The notes below the pieces were generated by a model. That model was not told where the DNA came from and did no database searches. It saw only the letters and a list, made by a program, of their open reading frames with translations. Positions 15,098-24,121 of a stretch of 64,000 bases of DNA are shown in pieces (positions within the stretch are counted from its first letter, which is position 1; each line of letters starts with the position of its first letter). The DNA is taken from contig NZ_CP053069.1 in assembly GCF_013003965.1 (NCBI RefSeq), positions 1,829,419 through 1,893,418 on the forward strand, read 5' to 3'. The stretch comes from Usitatibacter rugosus. GTDB lineage: Bacteria > Pseudomonadota > Gammaproteobacteria > Burkholderiales > Usitatibacteraceae. The translations under genes and the position numbers were made by a program.

Positions 15098-16039
15098 ATG
15101 ACGCCCTCCTTCCTCGCGATCGCTGCCCTGCTCGGGTTCGTAACCCTCTTCTTCTTCATGGGTCATTCCGGCAGAATCTCGCCCGCGATGCCTGCCAAGG
15201 GGCGGTCGAAATCAGGTTCCAACACGACCCCTGGATCGAAGACGAGCGTCGGGTCCCGTACGAACACGGGGTCCCGCACGATCACGAGCCTCAAGTCCCT
15301 GGCCGACCCGAACGCCAAGCTCGCCGGAACGTGGCCCCCGAAGAATTCCACGCCGGTCACGCACGAGCCGGATGCCTTCGCGCCCGCGCCCGCCGTCCCG
15401 GAACTGGACGCGCTGGTCTGGGAAAGCCCCGTGCCCTCGAGGGGTCCCATCACGTTGACGCGGGAATCCGAGCGTCGCGACGAAACCGTACCGAAGCCCG
15501 AAACCACGAGTGGCCTGGACGCCGGCGCACGACGTATCCGCGAGCGTTATCTCGCCGCGCGATTCCCCGGCGTGCTTCGGTCGACCACCGATCTCGCGGA
15601 CACGGAGCGCATCATCAAGTGCGCGCGCCTGCTTTTCGAAGATGGGTTCGCCTCGCGCGCCGGCGAGCTCCTCGATCTCGTGTCCGAAGAGCATCCGGAA
15701 AGCCAGCCGGCGTGGCTCGCGAACCTCGAGATCACTTTCCTCGACCGCAATCCCGAGCGCTACGTTCGCCTCGCGCACGCCTTCTTCCGCGCCCATCCCG
15801 AGTCTCCGGATTGGCCCGAGGTCGCGCGACTCGGCCGCCGCGTGGCTCCGATGCACCCGCGCTTCGCCCAATCGAGCGCCGATCAACGCGACGACGAGCA
15901 CATCGGTCCGTGGCCGCAGATGCCGAACTGGATCCAGGCCAACTGGGACCTGACGGGCGAGCTGGCCGCCAGCGAATTGCGCGCGCGCCTGATCGGAGGC
16001 GCGCCGATGGGCAGCCCTTCCCTCCAGAAGGCGGCCTGA
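15098..16039 (+). CDS. Membrane-anchored FimV-like TPR protein
   Basis: A 313-residue protein with one N-terminal transmembrane segment (FLAIAALLGFVTLFFFMG), a Ser/Thr/Pro-rich linker (residues ~25-140), and a helical domain containing RIIKCARLLFEDGFASRAGE and LLDLVSEEHPESQPAWLANL, a TPR-like pattern seen in FimV-type and related betaproteobacterial proteins. It is probably a cytoplasmic scaffold tethered to the inner membrane. The stop is 1 nt before the start of the PilZ-like gene, so they form an operon. FimV acts in polar localisation and type IV pilus regulation; that role here is inference. Confidence 0.55.
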   Translation: MTPSFLAIAALLGFVTLFFFMGHSGRISPAMPAKGRSKSGSNTTPGSKTSVGSRTNTGSRTITSLKSLADPNAKLAGTWPPKNSTPVTHEPDAFAPAPAVPELDALVWESPVPSRGPITLTRESERRDETVPKPETTSGLDAGARRIRERYLAARFPGVLRSTTDLADTERIIKCARLLFEDGFASRAGELLDLVSEEHPESQPAWLANLEITFLDRNPERYVRLAHAFFRAHPESPDWPEVARLGRRVAPMHPRFAQSSADQRDDEHIGPWPQMPNWIQANWDLTGELAASELRARLIGGAPMGSPSLQKAA

Positions 16040-16040
16040 C

Positions 16041-17612
16041 ATGTCGGTCGCGACGCTTCTCGATACGCTGGCCGATTGCCACGAGGGCGAGCTCACACTG
16101 CGCTCGCCCGATCTTCGCGGCCGCATCGCGGCAACACTCGCCTCGCTGGCTCGCGTGCCGGGGCGCGATCTCGCCTCGCGCGGCACCGAGCTCGCCGAAA
16201 GCGCGCAGGCGTTCCGCTGCATCCTGAACCGCGACCAGGAGAGCCTGCTAGACAACCCCCTGCAATGGACGAGCGAGGACCGCGAGCTCGCGCACTGGGC
16301 GGCGAACGCGACGTGGCGTTGGTGCGCCGCGGCGGCCAGCGCAGCTGATGCCTCCGCCGGCCGCGATTCGGCGGCTGCGCTCATCGGTGCCACGCTTTGC
16401 ATGGCCGGCGACTCGGTGAAGTGGCATGCCATCGCCTCGATGCCGTGCCCGAATGAATTGATGGCGCGCGCGAGCCGTGCCTTGCGCGTCGCCGAGGCGT
16501 TGGGCGTCTCCGAGACCGAGGTCGTGTGCGAAGCCGATGGGGCGACGCTCACCCGGCAGGCCCCGCACCTGTATGCGCGTGCGCTGCTCCTCGGCTACTT
16601 CACCTCCGGCAACCTCACGAGGCAACAGGTCGAGATCGCCGATGCGTGGATCAGCCGCTGGTCGCGCGACTACGCCTTGTCCCGCACCGCGCCAGCGTCG
16701 GGTACCTCGATGTGGGTCGATGTCTCGAAGGGCCACCGCCTGCGTGCGGGCGACGTCGCCGCGGCCGGCGATGTTCGTTTCCTCGTGCTCGAAGCCTTGC
16801 CGCGCCAGCTCGCGATCGTCGAACGGGGTTTCCACGGCGGCCGGATCTTTCCCGGCGCCGGCGTCAGCGTGAAATTCCGCATCGAGGAGCACGTCGCGGT
16901 GCTGGATCATCTGCATGCCCTCGTGGAGCAGCTTCGCGGCACGGCGCCGGCGCGTCGCGAGGAGCGCAAGCTGGTCGAGGGCGGCACCGTGGAGGTTTTC
17001 GTCGGAGTGCGCGAGATCGCCGCGGGCGCCCGTTTGGCCGGATCCGCCGCTCGCCACCCGTCATCGACGAGCGCCACGTTGCAGCTGGTCGAGGAGGGCG
17101 CGCGGCTTCGCGACGCCATCGACTCGCTGCAGGAGATCGAGTTGAAGCGCCGCTGGATGGGACTCGCGGATGTCTCCGAGGGCGGCATCGGCCTGCATGC
17201 CCCGCTCGGCGACCAGGAAGACATCGGAGTGGGTGACCTCGTTGCGATTTCCGAGAACGGCAACCTGGCCGTGGGCGAGGTGATGCGCCGCGTTCCCGAC
17301 GGTACGGCGGGCCTGGTGATCGGCGTCGAGATCCGCACGCGATCCGCGCGTCCCGTGCGCCTGCAGCGCATCGCAGGTCCGGACGGCCGGGGTGTGCGCC
17401 AGCTGGATGCCGTTTTCCTTCCCGGCGCCGACGCCTGTGGCCGCGGAGATGCCCTCGTCGTCACGGAAGGCAGCTATGACCCGCGGGCCCGCTATGAGCT
17501 CGCGATCGACGAATGCGTGTTCGTGATCGCGCTCAACCGCGTGCGCCGCCAGGGTCGCGGTTGGCTCTCGTGCGGCTTCGAAGTGTTAGATAAAGAACAA
17601 AGGGCCGCCTGA
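16041..17612 (+). CDS. PilZ-like domain protein, operon partner of the FimV-like protein
   Basis: A 523-residue soluble protein. About 370 N-terminal residues form a helical region of unknown family. The C-terminal part has RRWMGLADVSEGGIGLHAP (residues ~370-388), then VGDLVAISENGNLAVGEVMRR. This resembles the D/N-x-S-x-x-G core and following strands of PilZ c-di-GMP receptors; an RxxxR motif upstream is not clear, so ligand binding is uncertain. The gene order with a FimV-like protein suggests a link to surface motility or adhesion. It converges on the protease gene with one base between the stops. Confidence 0.5.
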   Translation: MSVATLLDTLADCHEGELTLRSPDLRGRIAATLASLARVPGRDLASRGTELAESAQAFRCILNRDQESLLDNPLQWTSEDRELAHWAANATWRWCAAAASAADASAGRDSAAALIGATLCMAGDSVKWHAIASMPCPNELMARASRALRVAEALGVSETEVVCEADGATLTRQAPHLYARALLLGYFTSGNLTRQQVEIADAWISRWSRDYALSRTAPASGTSMWVDVSKGHRLRAGDVAAAGDVRFLVLEALPRQLAIVERGFHGGRIFPGAGVSVKFRIEEHVAVLDHLHALVEQLRGTAPARREERKLVEGGTVEVFVGVREIAAGARLAGSAARHPSSTSATLQLVEEGARLRDAIDSLQEIELKRRWMGLADVSEGGIGLHAPLGDQEDIGVGDLVAISENGNLAVGEVMRRVPDGTAGLVIGVEIRTRSARPVRLQRIAGPDGRGVRQLDAVFLPGADACGRGDALVVTEGSYDPRARYELAIDECVFVIALNRVRRQGRGWLSCGFEVLDKEQRAA

Positions 17613-17613
17613 G

Positions 17614-19323
17614 CTAGTACGCCTGCCGGCGAAGGGATTTCACGACCGCGCGTCCGTCGACCGTGAGCGTCGCGGTTGCGGCCCCGTTGTAGCCAAAATC
17701 GATGCGGCCGCGGCCCGCGAGCGCCACCGTGAGGCGCGAAGCGTCCCAAGGCTTGTCCCAGGCCGTGCCGGTCGTGCGATAGAGCGCCCCTTCGAGCGTC
17801 GCCGCCGACGTCCACTGCGGATCGGTCATCACGAGCCACGTCGGCAGGCCATCCGCGTCGTACGCGAACCACGTGACGAAGGTCTTGTTCGACAGGTGCT
17901 GCTGGATCGAGACGCCCCAGCCCGCCTCGGCCGGGTCGTACCACATGTCCGTGTAGTCCTCGAGCGGCGCGGGGCCGGAGGCGAGGATCGTGCGCAGCGA
18001 CACCGCCTCGAGATCGATGCGCGAGTAGTAGTCGCGATTGGACGGGTCCTCGGGGCGGCCCGTGTTGATGCAGGAGGCACTGCCGCCCCTCAAGCCGCCG
18101 CGCAACACGTATTCGCCGCCCTGGAGCGTGAAGACACCCGAGCCCGAGCTGCCCGGCTCGGTCGTTCCCGATAGCCACGTGACCGTCGAGTAGCTCGCGC
18201 CGGACGACGAGGCCGTCGGTGCGAGGGTCGTGCCCATCGCGACCTTCTTCAGGTCACCGGCAGGGTGGTGGATCGCCACGAGTGGCGAGCCGACGGGCAA
18301 CGCGGCCTCGTCCCAGCCCGCGAACCACGCACCGTCGGGGGCGCGCTCGGCCAGGCGCAGGAGCGCCACGTCGGTATCGGCGTTCGCGTGCAGCAGCTTG
18401 GCGCCGCCGGGAAGCTGCTTGTAGTTGGAGATCGACTTGCCGGGGCACGCGTTGGCTTCGTAGAACCAGAACGTGTTGACCGTCGCGGCGGCGGCCTGCG
18501 AACCGACGCAATGCGCGGCCGTATAGAAGTAGGGGACCTGGCTCGCGTGGTCGGCGTCGTTCACCAGCGTGCCGGTGCACAGGTAGGTCACGCCGTTCTC
18601 GGTGTAGACCATCTTCGCGACCGCACGGGCGGCTCGGGCCACGGCCGGATTGGAGTTCGCCACGCAGGCCACGTCCTCGTGGCAGGTGCCCGCGGCGCCG
18701 ATGCCCGAAGACTTGAAACGCGACGACGGCTGGGCCACGAGGTGCGAGGCCGCTTCGGCCTCCAGCTTCACCCGGGCGGGATCGGCCCCGGCGGGAATCC
18801 AGAGCTCGACCGTCTGCAGGCCGCCCTCGGTGACCGGGCTCCAGTAGACGCCTTGGTCATGCGTCGCCTCGAGGGCTGTTTGCGCGGGGATCGGGCCGAC
18901 CACCGTGGCGTTGGCCCCGCGGAAGCGGAGCTCCGCACCGGCGGGTGCGGCCGCGAGGCGAATTCCGAGGCGAAGCGCCAGCGCCCCGGGCGAGGCGACG
19001 GCGATGCGGGTCACCGAGCCACCGTCGGCCGCGCGTTCCCAATGCGAGCCCGGTGCGGGCCCCGACACGGACTCGAGGTCGGCGGCCAGGTCGCGGCGAG
19101 CGCCGATGCGCGTGCGTTTCTGGGTGGTGTCCTCCGGCCCGGCCGCCTTGGTCGCGGGCAGGGGGGACAGGACCAGGGTCGCGGTCGAAGCCGAATCGGT
19201 GACTTCCACTTTCAGCCGGGTCGCCTGGACCTTCGGCTGGGGCCACGCTGCCTCGCCCGTCACGCTCGCGGCGACTTGAGCGGCCGTGAGCAGGAGGAGG
19301 AGGGCGAGCAGGGCGGGCTTCAT
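17614..19323 (-). CDS. Secreted trypsin-like serine protease (lysyl endopeptidase-like)
   Basis: A 569-residue secreted protein with signal peptide MKPALLALLLLLTAAQVAA, then a ~200-residue propeptide-like region. The catalytic domain has His in YFYTAAHCVGS, Asp in NADTDVALLRL and Ser in EPGSSGSGVF. Multiple Cys residues (CHEDVAC, CTGTL, ANACPG, SCINTG) resemble Achromobacter protease I and other lysyl endopeptidases. A C-terminal beta domain (YTDMWYDPAEAGWGVSIQQ, TWFAYDADGLPTWLVM) is a repeat type common on secreted betaproteobacterial proteins. The ATG at 19323 was chosen for the signal peptide; a longer frame is unsupported. Confidence 0.82.
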   Translation of the reverse strand: MKPALLALLLLLTAAQVAASVTGEAAWPQPKVQATRLKVEVTDSASTATLVLSPLPATKAAGPEDTTQKRTRIGARRDLAADLESVSGPAPGSHWERAADGGSVTRIAVASPGALALRLGIRLAAAPAGAELRFRGANATVVGPIPAQTALEATHDQGVYWSPVTEGGLQTVELWIPAGADPARVKLEAEAASHLVAQPSSRFKSSGIGAAGTCHEDVACVANSNPAVARAARAVAKMVYTENGVTYLCTGTLVNDADHASQVPYFYTAAHCVGSQAAAATVNTFWFYEANACPGKSISNYKQLPGGAKLLHANADTDVALLRLAERAPDGAWFAGWDEAALPVGSPLVAIHHPAGDLKKVAMGTTLAPTASSSGASYSTVTWLSGTTEPGSSGSGVFTLQGGEYVLRGGLRGGSASCINTGRPEDPSNRDYYSRIDLEAVSLRTILASGPAPLEDYTDMWYDPAEAGWGVSIQQHLSNKTFVTWFAYDADGLPTWLVMTDPQWTSAATLEGALYRTTGTAWDKPWDASRLTVALAGRGRIDFGYNGAATATLTVDGRAVVKSLRRQAY

Positions 19324-19526
19324 AAGGTCGCCATTGTTCGCCCGCGCCGGGGTGCCCTCCGAGGGCGGATTCGGCTGCGGAATGTTGAATAGTTCACATA
19401 TCCGGGGAAGACCGGCTGTCGGCCGTTTTGGCCCGTTCGTCGACCTGACGTGAACTCTCCTTCCTAACCCATTGCATCCAATGCAATTTGGCTTTGCAAG
19501 AGCTGCCAGAATTAGTGCAAACTGAT

Positions 19527-19548
19527 GTTTCAAAAATTTGTTTGAAAC
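19527..19548. promoter_or_regulatory. Palindromic operator upstream of the TetR gene
   Basis: A perfect 8-bp inverted repeat (GTTTCAAA / TTTGAAAC) with a 6-nt AT-rich spacer, ending 35 nt before the tetR-type start. The size and location fit autoregulation by the adjacent TetR-family protein. Confidence 0.6.
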
Positions 19549-19583
19549 AACAACAACAAGCAGGTCAGGGAGGGAAGAAGAAG

Positions 19584-20330
19584 ATGCTGGGCCAACCCAG
19601 CGCCATGCACGACAACGAGACGTGCCGGCGCCTTATCGCCGCGGCTTCGGAGGAGTTCGCCCAGCACGGGTACGCCGGAGCGCGGATTCGCAACATCGTG
19701 CTCGCCGCGGGGGCCAACCTCGCCGCGATCAACTATTACTTCGGCGGGAAGGAAGGCCTGTACCGGGCCACGCTGCGCCACCTGGCGGGCGAGGCCATGG
19801 CCAAGTTTCCGCCCGGGCGCGCCGACCGCCGCGGCCAGACCGCGGAAACGCGCCTGCACCGCCTCGTCTACGCCTTCCTCGAAGGCCTCGCCCCCGAAGC
19901 CCGCTCACCCGCGCTCGGCCGCATCCTGGCCCACGAGGCCATGGACCCCTCGCCCCACCTCGATCGCCTGATCGAGGACATGACGCGCCCCCAGCTCGAG
20001 ATGATCCGCTCGGTGGTTCGCGAGCTGGTCGGCTCCCGCGTGCCGGACATGGAGGTGACGCTCGCCTCCCTCAGCATTGCCGGCCAATGCCTGCTGTACC
20101 TGTTCGGCCGCCCGGCGATCGAGCGCATCTATCCCAGTGTCGTTTCCGGGCATGGCTCCCGCCAGCGCCTTGCCCGGCAGATCACCGAGTTCTCGCTCGC
20201 AGCCCTGGCCGCGCTCTCCGCGGCCCACGTTCCCGGAGCGCCCGCACAAAGGGCGCGAAAGGGGACTGCGCAGGGCCTGCGTTCCTCTCCCACGAGCGGA
20301 TCGAAAAAGAGCCGTTGGGGGGGGCATTGA
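19584..20330 (+). CDS. TetR/AcrR-family regulator (CerR-type C-terminal domain)
   Basis: A 248-residue protein. The N-terminal HTH reads RLIAAASEEFAQHGYAGARI, then AAGANLAAINYYFGGKEGLY (recognition helix, residues ~35-54). The C-terminal ligand domain (EARSPALGRILAHEAMDPSP) matches the CerR/DUF1956 subgroup, which often controls RND efflux operons. No efflux genes are adjacent, so the target is unknown. The start at 19584 was chosen for the upstream purine run AGGGAGG; an alternative ATG lies at 19605. A palindrome upstream suggests autorepression. It is divergent from the protease gene. Confidence 0.85.
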   Translation: MLGQPSAMHDNETCRRLIAAASEEFAQHGYAGARIRNIVLAAGANLAAINYYFGGKEGLYRATLRHLAGEAMAKFPPGRADRRGQTAETRLHRLVYAFLEGLAPEARSPALGRILAHEAMDPSPHLDRLIEDMTRPQLEMIRSVVRELVGSRVPDMEVTLASLSIAGQCLLYLFGRPAIERIYPSVVSGHGSRQRLARQITEFSLAALAALSAAHVPGAPAQRARKGTAQGLRSSPTSGSKKSRWGGH

Positions 20331-20661
20331 GGGATATCGCGCCGAAGGTATCCGTTTTCCTACTTTTTCCTACGGTTGTAGGGCCCGCGCCAGGCCCGCA
20401 GGACGAGCGCCAATAAGGCGCCGGATAAAACAATAAATTCAAATAGTTGAGCACTTTGTATGCTCTATTCCGGGGAGGTACATCAGTGGATTGTGATGTT
20501 CCGCACATCGCGTGCACAAGCGTCTGATAACAAATACAAAAAATGACGCATTACACCCTAATTTCAATTGAAAACCGCGAAACACATGCGGTGTGCACTT
20601 CTGCACACGGTTTCCGCATGCGAAATGCGTATCCTGCGCTCTGTTCAAGGAGACATGCCCC
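20331..20661. other. Intergenic region upstream of the DUF11 locus
   Basis: About 330 bases, noticeably AT-richer around 20420-20590, with no credible gene. It probably contains the promoter of the DUF11 locus. A long nested hairpin lies at 20585-20620 and a Shine-Dalgarno (AAGGAG) precedes 20662. Confidence 0.55.
20585..20620 (+). promoter_or_regulatory. Nested inverted repeat in the leader of the DUF11 locus
   Basis: Inner stem GTGTGCA/TGCACAC with loop CTTC, and outer stem CATGCG/CGCATG separated by a 6-nt bulge on one side. It lies 42 nt before the first DUF11 gene. It could be an operator or an RNA control element; there is no T-run for termination. Confidence 0.45.
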
Positions 20662-21186
20662 ATGAAGCAAGCACTGCTGATCGCAAGCGCCCTCGCCGGG
20701 GCGCTCCTCGTCGCCCCCACCGCCTGGTCCCAGGCGCCGGCGACCGGCCCGCTCGCGAGCGAGCTGCAAGCCCGCAAGGTCGTGAAGACGGCCGACGGTC
20801 GCGAAGAGCTCACGAGCGCCGAGGCCGCCAAGCCGGGCGACATCCTCGAGTACACGGCGACCTTCCGGAACACCGGCAAGACGACCCTCACCATGATCGA
20901 GGCGACGCTGCCCATCCCGACCAACGTCGAGTTCGTGCCCGGCAGCGCCAAGCCCGCGAACCCGAAGGCAACCGACGACGGCAAGCGCTTCGCCGACCTG
21001 CCGTTGAAGCGCGTCGTGAAGCGTAACGGCGTCGACGTCGAAGAAATCGTCCCGGTCCGCGAGTACCGGATGCTGCGCTGGGCGCCGATCGACCTCGGCG
21101 GCGAGAAATCGGCCAGCTACGTGGCCCGAGTTCGCGTCCTCGACGACGTGCCCGTCACGCCGGGCAGCCCCGGGGTGCGCAAGTGA
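20662..21186 (+). CDS. Small secreted DUF11-type protein
   Basis: A 174-residue protein with signal peptide MKQALLIASALAGALLVAPTAWSQ (cut near TAWSQ/A). The single mature domain (GDILEYTATFRNTGKTTLTM, then LPIPTNVEFVPGS) is one DUF11/conserved-repeat Ig-like unit, followed by a positively charged segment and a terminal beta strand (ASYVARVRVLDD). It is the first gene of the DUF11 locus. It may be a periplasmic or surface subunit accompanying the larger repeat proteins; its biochemical role is unknown. Confidence 0.75.
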   Translation: MKQALLIASALAGALLVAPTAWSQAPATGPLASELQARKVVKTADGREELTSAEAAKPGDILEYTATFRNTGKTTLTMIEATLPIPTNVEFVPGSAKPANPKATDDGKRFADLPLKRVVKRNGVDVEEIVPVREYRMLRWAPIDLGGEKSASYVARVRVLDDVPVTPGSPGVRK

Positions 21187-21219
21187 ATACCCCCCTGTTC
21201 CCGACCCCTTTCAGGAATC

Positions 21220-21250
21220 GAAGCCGGCTCTCGCCGGTTTCGGCGTTTTT
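21220..21250 (+). terminator. Terminator or attenuator between the first two DUF11 genes
   Basis: A 9-bp stem (GAAGCCGGC / GCCGGTTTC, with one G-T pair) around loop TCTC, followed by GGCG and TTTTT. It lies in the 113-nt gap between the 174-aa and 909-aa genes, so it would limit readthrough. Confidence 0.55.
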
Positions 21251-21299
21251 GTTCAGCAAGACCGATTTGTTTGGCAAGACCCAACCCAAGGAGAAAGAA

Positions 21300-24029
21300 A
21301 TGAGTTCCCACCACGAAGCAGCCATGGCGCGCGGATCCACCCGCAACGTCGTCATGGCGCTGATCGTGCTGGTCGCAGGGCTGCTGTTCGGGCTCGCGTC
21401 CAGTACGGCGCAAGCGGCCCCGCCCGTCGGGACGGTCATCGGTAACCAGGCGACCGCCACGTATAACGACGCCGGCGGTGCAGCCCGTACCGCAACCTCG
21501 AACCAGGTGCTGACCACGGTTTCCCAGGTGAAGAGCTTCACGCTCGACGCCCCGGGCTTCCGCACGGCGAGCCCCGGCCAGCCGGTCTATTTCCCGCACA
21601 CGATCACGAACACGGGTAACGGAACCGACACGTATGCACTGAACGTGCCGACGACAGGTGGCGCCTTCGCCCACACGGGCCTGGTGTACTACCTCGACGC
21701 CGACAACAACGGTGTGCCGGACAACTTCACGCCGATCACCACGACCGGCCCCCTCGCGATGGGCGGAGTCTTCCGCTTCGTGGTCGCCGGCACGGTGCCG
21801 GGCACGGCCACCGCCCCGCAGCAGGGCACGATCACGGTCTCGGTGACCGACACCTCGGGCGGCCCCGCGCTGACGAACCTCGACACCACCACGGTGGCCA
21901 CTTCGGCCGTCACGGTGACCAAGTCGCTGTCGCAGACGAGCGGTCCTTCCCCGAACGCCGGTCCGATCACGGTCACGCTGTCGTTCACCAACACGGGTAG
22001 CGTCGCGGCCTCGGCCCTCGAGCTGCATGACGCCCTCCCGGTCGGCATGAACTACATCGCTGGCTCCGGCCGCTGGAGTGCCTTCGTTCCGGCGCTCACG
22101 GACGCGGTCGACGGCGCGCAAGGTCCCGGCCCGACGATCACGTACGACTACAACGGTGGCACGCGCACGGTGAACGCCATCATCTCGTCGCTGCCGGCCG
22201 GCAACTCGGGCACGGTGACGTTCCAGGTGACGATCGCCGCGGGCATCGCCCCGGGCCTGCTCAACAACACCGCGACCTACCAGACCTCCACGCAGACGCC
22301 GCTGGTCAACACGAACACGGCGGCCTACCAGGTCCTGCAGGTTGCGAACGTTGTTGCGAACGGCTCGACCACGAGCAGCGTGAACGGCACGGCTGAACCC
22401 GTGACGATCGCCAGCGCCGCCGCGGGCTCCACGCTGTCGTTCACCAACGTGATCTGGAACACGGGCAACGCCGCCGACACGTTCCTGATCTCGATCGCCG
22501 GGCAAGCCGGCTGGCCGCTGGGCTCCACGTTCACGCTGCTGCAGTCCGACGGCGTGACGTCGCTCATCGGCAACACCACGCCGTCCATCCCGGTGTATTC
22601 GGGTGGCGCGTGCTTGCCGGGCTTCGAGACCGACACCCCCAACCAGCGATGCGGCTACCGCGTGATCCTGCGCGTGCAGCTGCCGGTTACCGCCACGGGC
22701 GGCCCGTTCTCGATCACGAAGACGGCGACGTCGACGTTCGATAACGCCCGCACGGACACGGTGATCGACACGCTCACGCTGGTCGCGGCCAACACGGTCG
22801 ACGTCACCAACAACACGGCGCGTGCCGACATCACGACGAACCCGGGTACTGCCGCGGCGGGTAACGCCGGGACGACGGGCTTCGGCGCGACGGGCACGAC
22901 GGTCATCACCACGAACACGGTGACCCCGTCGACGTCCGGTCCGACCACGACGCGCTTCCAGCTGTTCGTCAACAACACCGGCGCCATCAACGACTCGTTC
23001 AACCTCACCTCCTCGGCGGCTCCGGCCGGCTGGACGGTGACGTTCCGGGCCGACGGCGGCGCGGGCAACTGCTCGACGGTGGGCGCGGGCCTCACGACCA
23101 CGGGCACGATCAACGCGAGCAGCGCTCGCCTGATCTGCGCGGAAGTGACGGTTCCGGCGGCCAACACGGGCAATGCCACGGTGGGCAACTACGACATCGA
23201 CTTCACGGCGACCTCGGCGCTCAACGGCACCGTGTCCGACGTGAAGCGCGATCGCGTGACGGTCAACGCCGTGCACTCCGTGACGGTGACGCCGAACAAC
23301 ACCCAGCAGACGTTCCCCGGCGGCGCGGTGACTTACACGCACGTCGTGACCAACCTGGGCAACGCGGCCGAACCCATCACCTTCTCGCTCGGATTCCTCA
23401 CGGATTCCCGTTCGGGCCAGGGCTGGACCTCGATCGCGTACGTCGACGGCAACAGCAACGGCGTGTTCGATCCGGGCGTCGATGACGTCGCGGCCAACCA
23501 GATCTCGACCGCCACGACCTTCTCGGTCGCCGTGGGCGCCACCCGCACCGTGTTCGTGCGCGTGTTCGCTCCGGGCAGCGCGACGGCCGCGGATCCGGCG
23601 AACGTGACGACGGTGACGGCGACGTACAACACCGGCGCCAACACCGCCACGGCCACCGACACCACGTCGGTGACGGACGGCCTCACGCTCCTGAAGGAAC
23701 AGGTCGCGGTGTCTTGCGCCGCTCCTGGCCCGCACGCGGGCTACTCGACCGCACCGATCCCCGCCGGTCCCAATACGGCGCCGGGCCAGTGCATCGCGTA
23801 TCGCATCACGGGTACCAACACCACGGCCGCGGGCATCACGCTCGTGTTCATCAACGACAACGTCCCGGGCAACACGCGGCAGCGCAACAGCTGCGGTGCA
23901 CCGGCGACGACGCTGGGCACGGTCACCTCGCCCGGCGACGGCAACACCGGTCTGATCAGCGCGAACGTCGGGGCCCTGGCCTCGGCGCAGAACGCGATCG
24001 TGACCTTCTGCGTCCGGATCGATCCGTGA
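21300..24029 (+). CDS. Secreted DUF11 repeat protein, 909 aa
   Basis: The start was placed at an ATG preceded by AAGGAGAAAGAA. The N-terminus has an extended signal (NVVMALIVLVAGLLFGLASS, then TAQA), followed by PPVGTVIGNQATATYND, the opening also seen in the next protein. The mature chain is a string of beta-sandwich DUF11-like modules (e.g. KSLSQTSGPSPNAGPITVTL, FTNTGSVAASALELHDALPV) rich in Thr, Ala, Gly and Asn. There is no barrel or LPXTG anchor. It is probably exported across the inner membrane and displayed or secreted with the help of the downstream barrel protein (inference). Confidence 0.8.
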   Translation: MSSHHEAAMARGSTRNVVMALIVLVAGLLFGLASSTAQAAPPVGTVIGNQATATYNDAGGAARTATSNQVLTTVSQVKSFTLDAPGFRTASPGQPVYFPHTITNTGNGTDTYALNVPTTGGAFAHTGLVYYLDADNNGVPDNFTPITTTGPLAMGGVFRFVVAGTVPGTATAPQQGTITVSVTDTSGGPALTNLDTTTVATSAVTVTKSLSQTSGPSPNAGPITVTLSFTNTGSVAASALELHDALPVGMNYIAGSGRWSAFVPALTDAVDGAQGPGPTITYDYNGGTRTVNAIISSLPAGNSGTVTFQVTIAAGIAPGLLNNTATYQTSTQTPLVNTNTAAYQVLQVANVVANGSTTSSVNGTAEPVTIASAAAGSTLSFTNVIWNTGNAADTFLISIAGQAGWPLGSTFTLLQSDGVTSLIGNTTPSIPVYSGGACLPGFETDTPNQRCGYRVILRVQLPVTATGGPFSITKTATSTFDNARTDTVIDTLTLVAANTVDVTNNTARADITTNPGTAAAGNAGTTGFGATGTTVITTNTVTPSTSGPTTTRFQLFVNNTGAINDSFNLTSSAAPAGWTVTFRADGGAGNCSTVGAGLTTTGTINASSARLICAEVTVPAANTGNATVGNYDIDFTATSALNGTVSDVKRDRVTVNAVHSVTVTPNNTQQTFPGGAVTYTHVVTNLGNAAEPITFSLGFLTDSRSGQGWTSIAYVDGNSNGVFDPGVDDVAANQISTATTFSVAVGATRTVFVRVFAPGSATAADPANVTTVTATYNTGANTATATDTTSVTDGLTLLKEQVAVSCAAPGPHAGYSTAPIPAGPNTAPGQCIAYRITGTNTTAAGITLVFINDNVPGNTRQRNSCGAPATTLGTVTSPGDGNTGLISANVGALASAQNAIVTFCVRIDP

Positions 24030-24046
24030 TGCAACCGGCGTCACTC

Positions 24047-24084
24047 CACTCGGGCTGCTCTGCCTCCCTGATGGCGCCCGAGTG
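24047..24084 (+). terminator. First hairpin after the 909-aa DUF11 gene
   Basis: A perfect 9-bp inverted repeat CACTCGGGC / GCCCGAGTG with a 20-nt loop, followed by ATTTTG. It starts 18 nt after the stop codon and immediately precedes a second terminator-like hairpin. Confidence 0.5.
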
Positions 24085-24089
24085 ATTTT

Positions 24090-24121
24090 GGGAGGCATCC
24101 GCAAGGGTGCCTCCCCCTTTT
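24090..24121 (+). terminator. Second hairpin (intrinsic terminator) after the 909-aa DUF11 gene
   Basis: Stem GGGAGGCA/TGCCTCCC with a 10-nt loop followed by CCTTTT. It separates the 909-aa gene from the barrel/giant/GGDEF unit, which therefore may have its own promoter in 24122-24202. Confidence 0.6.
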
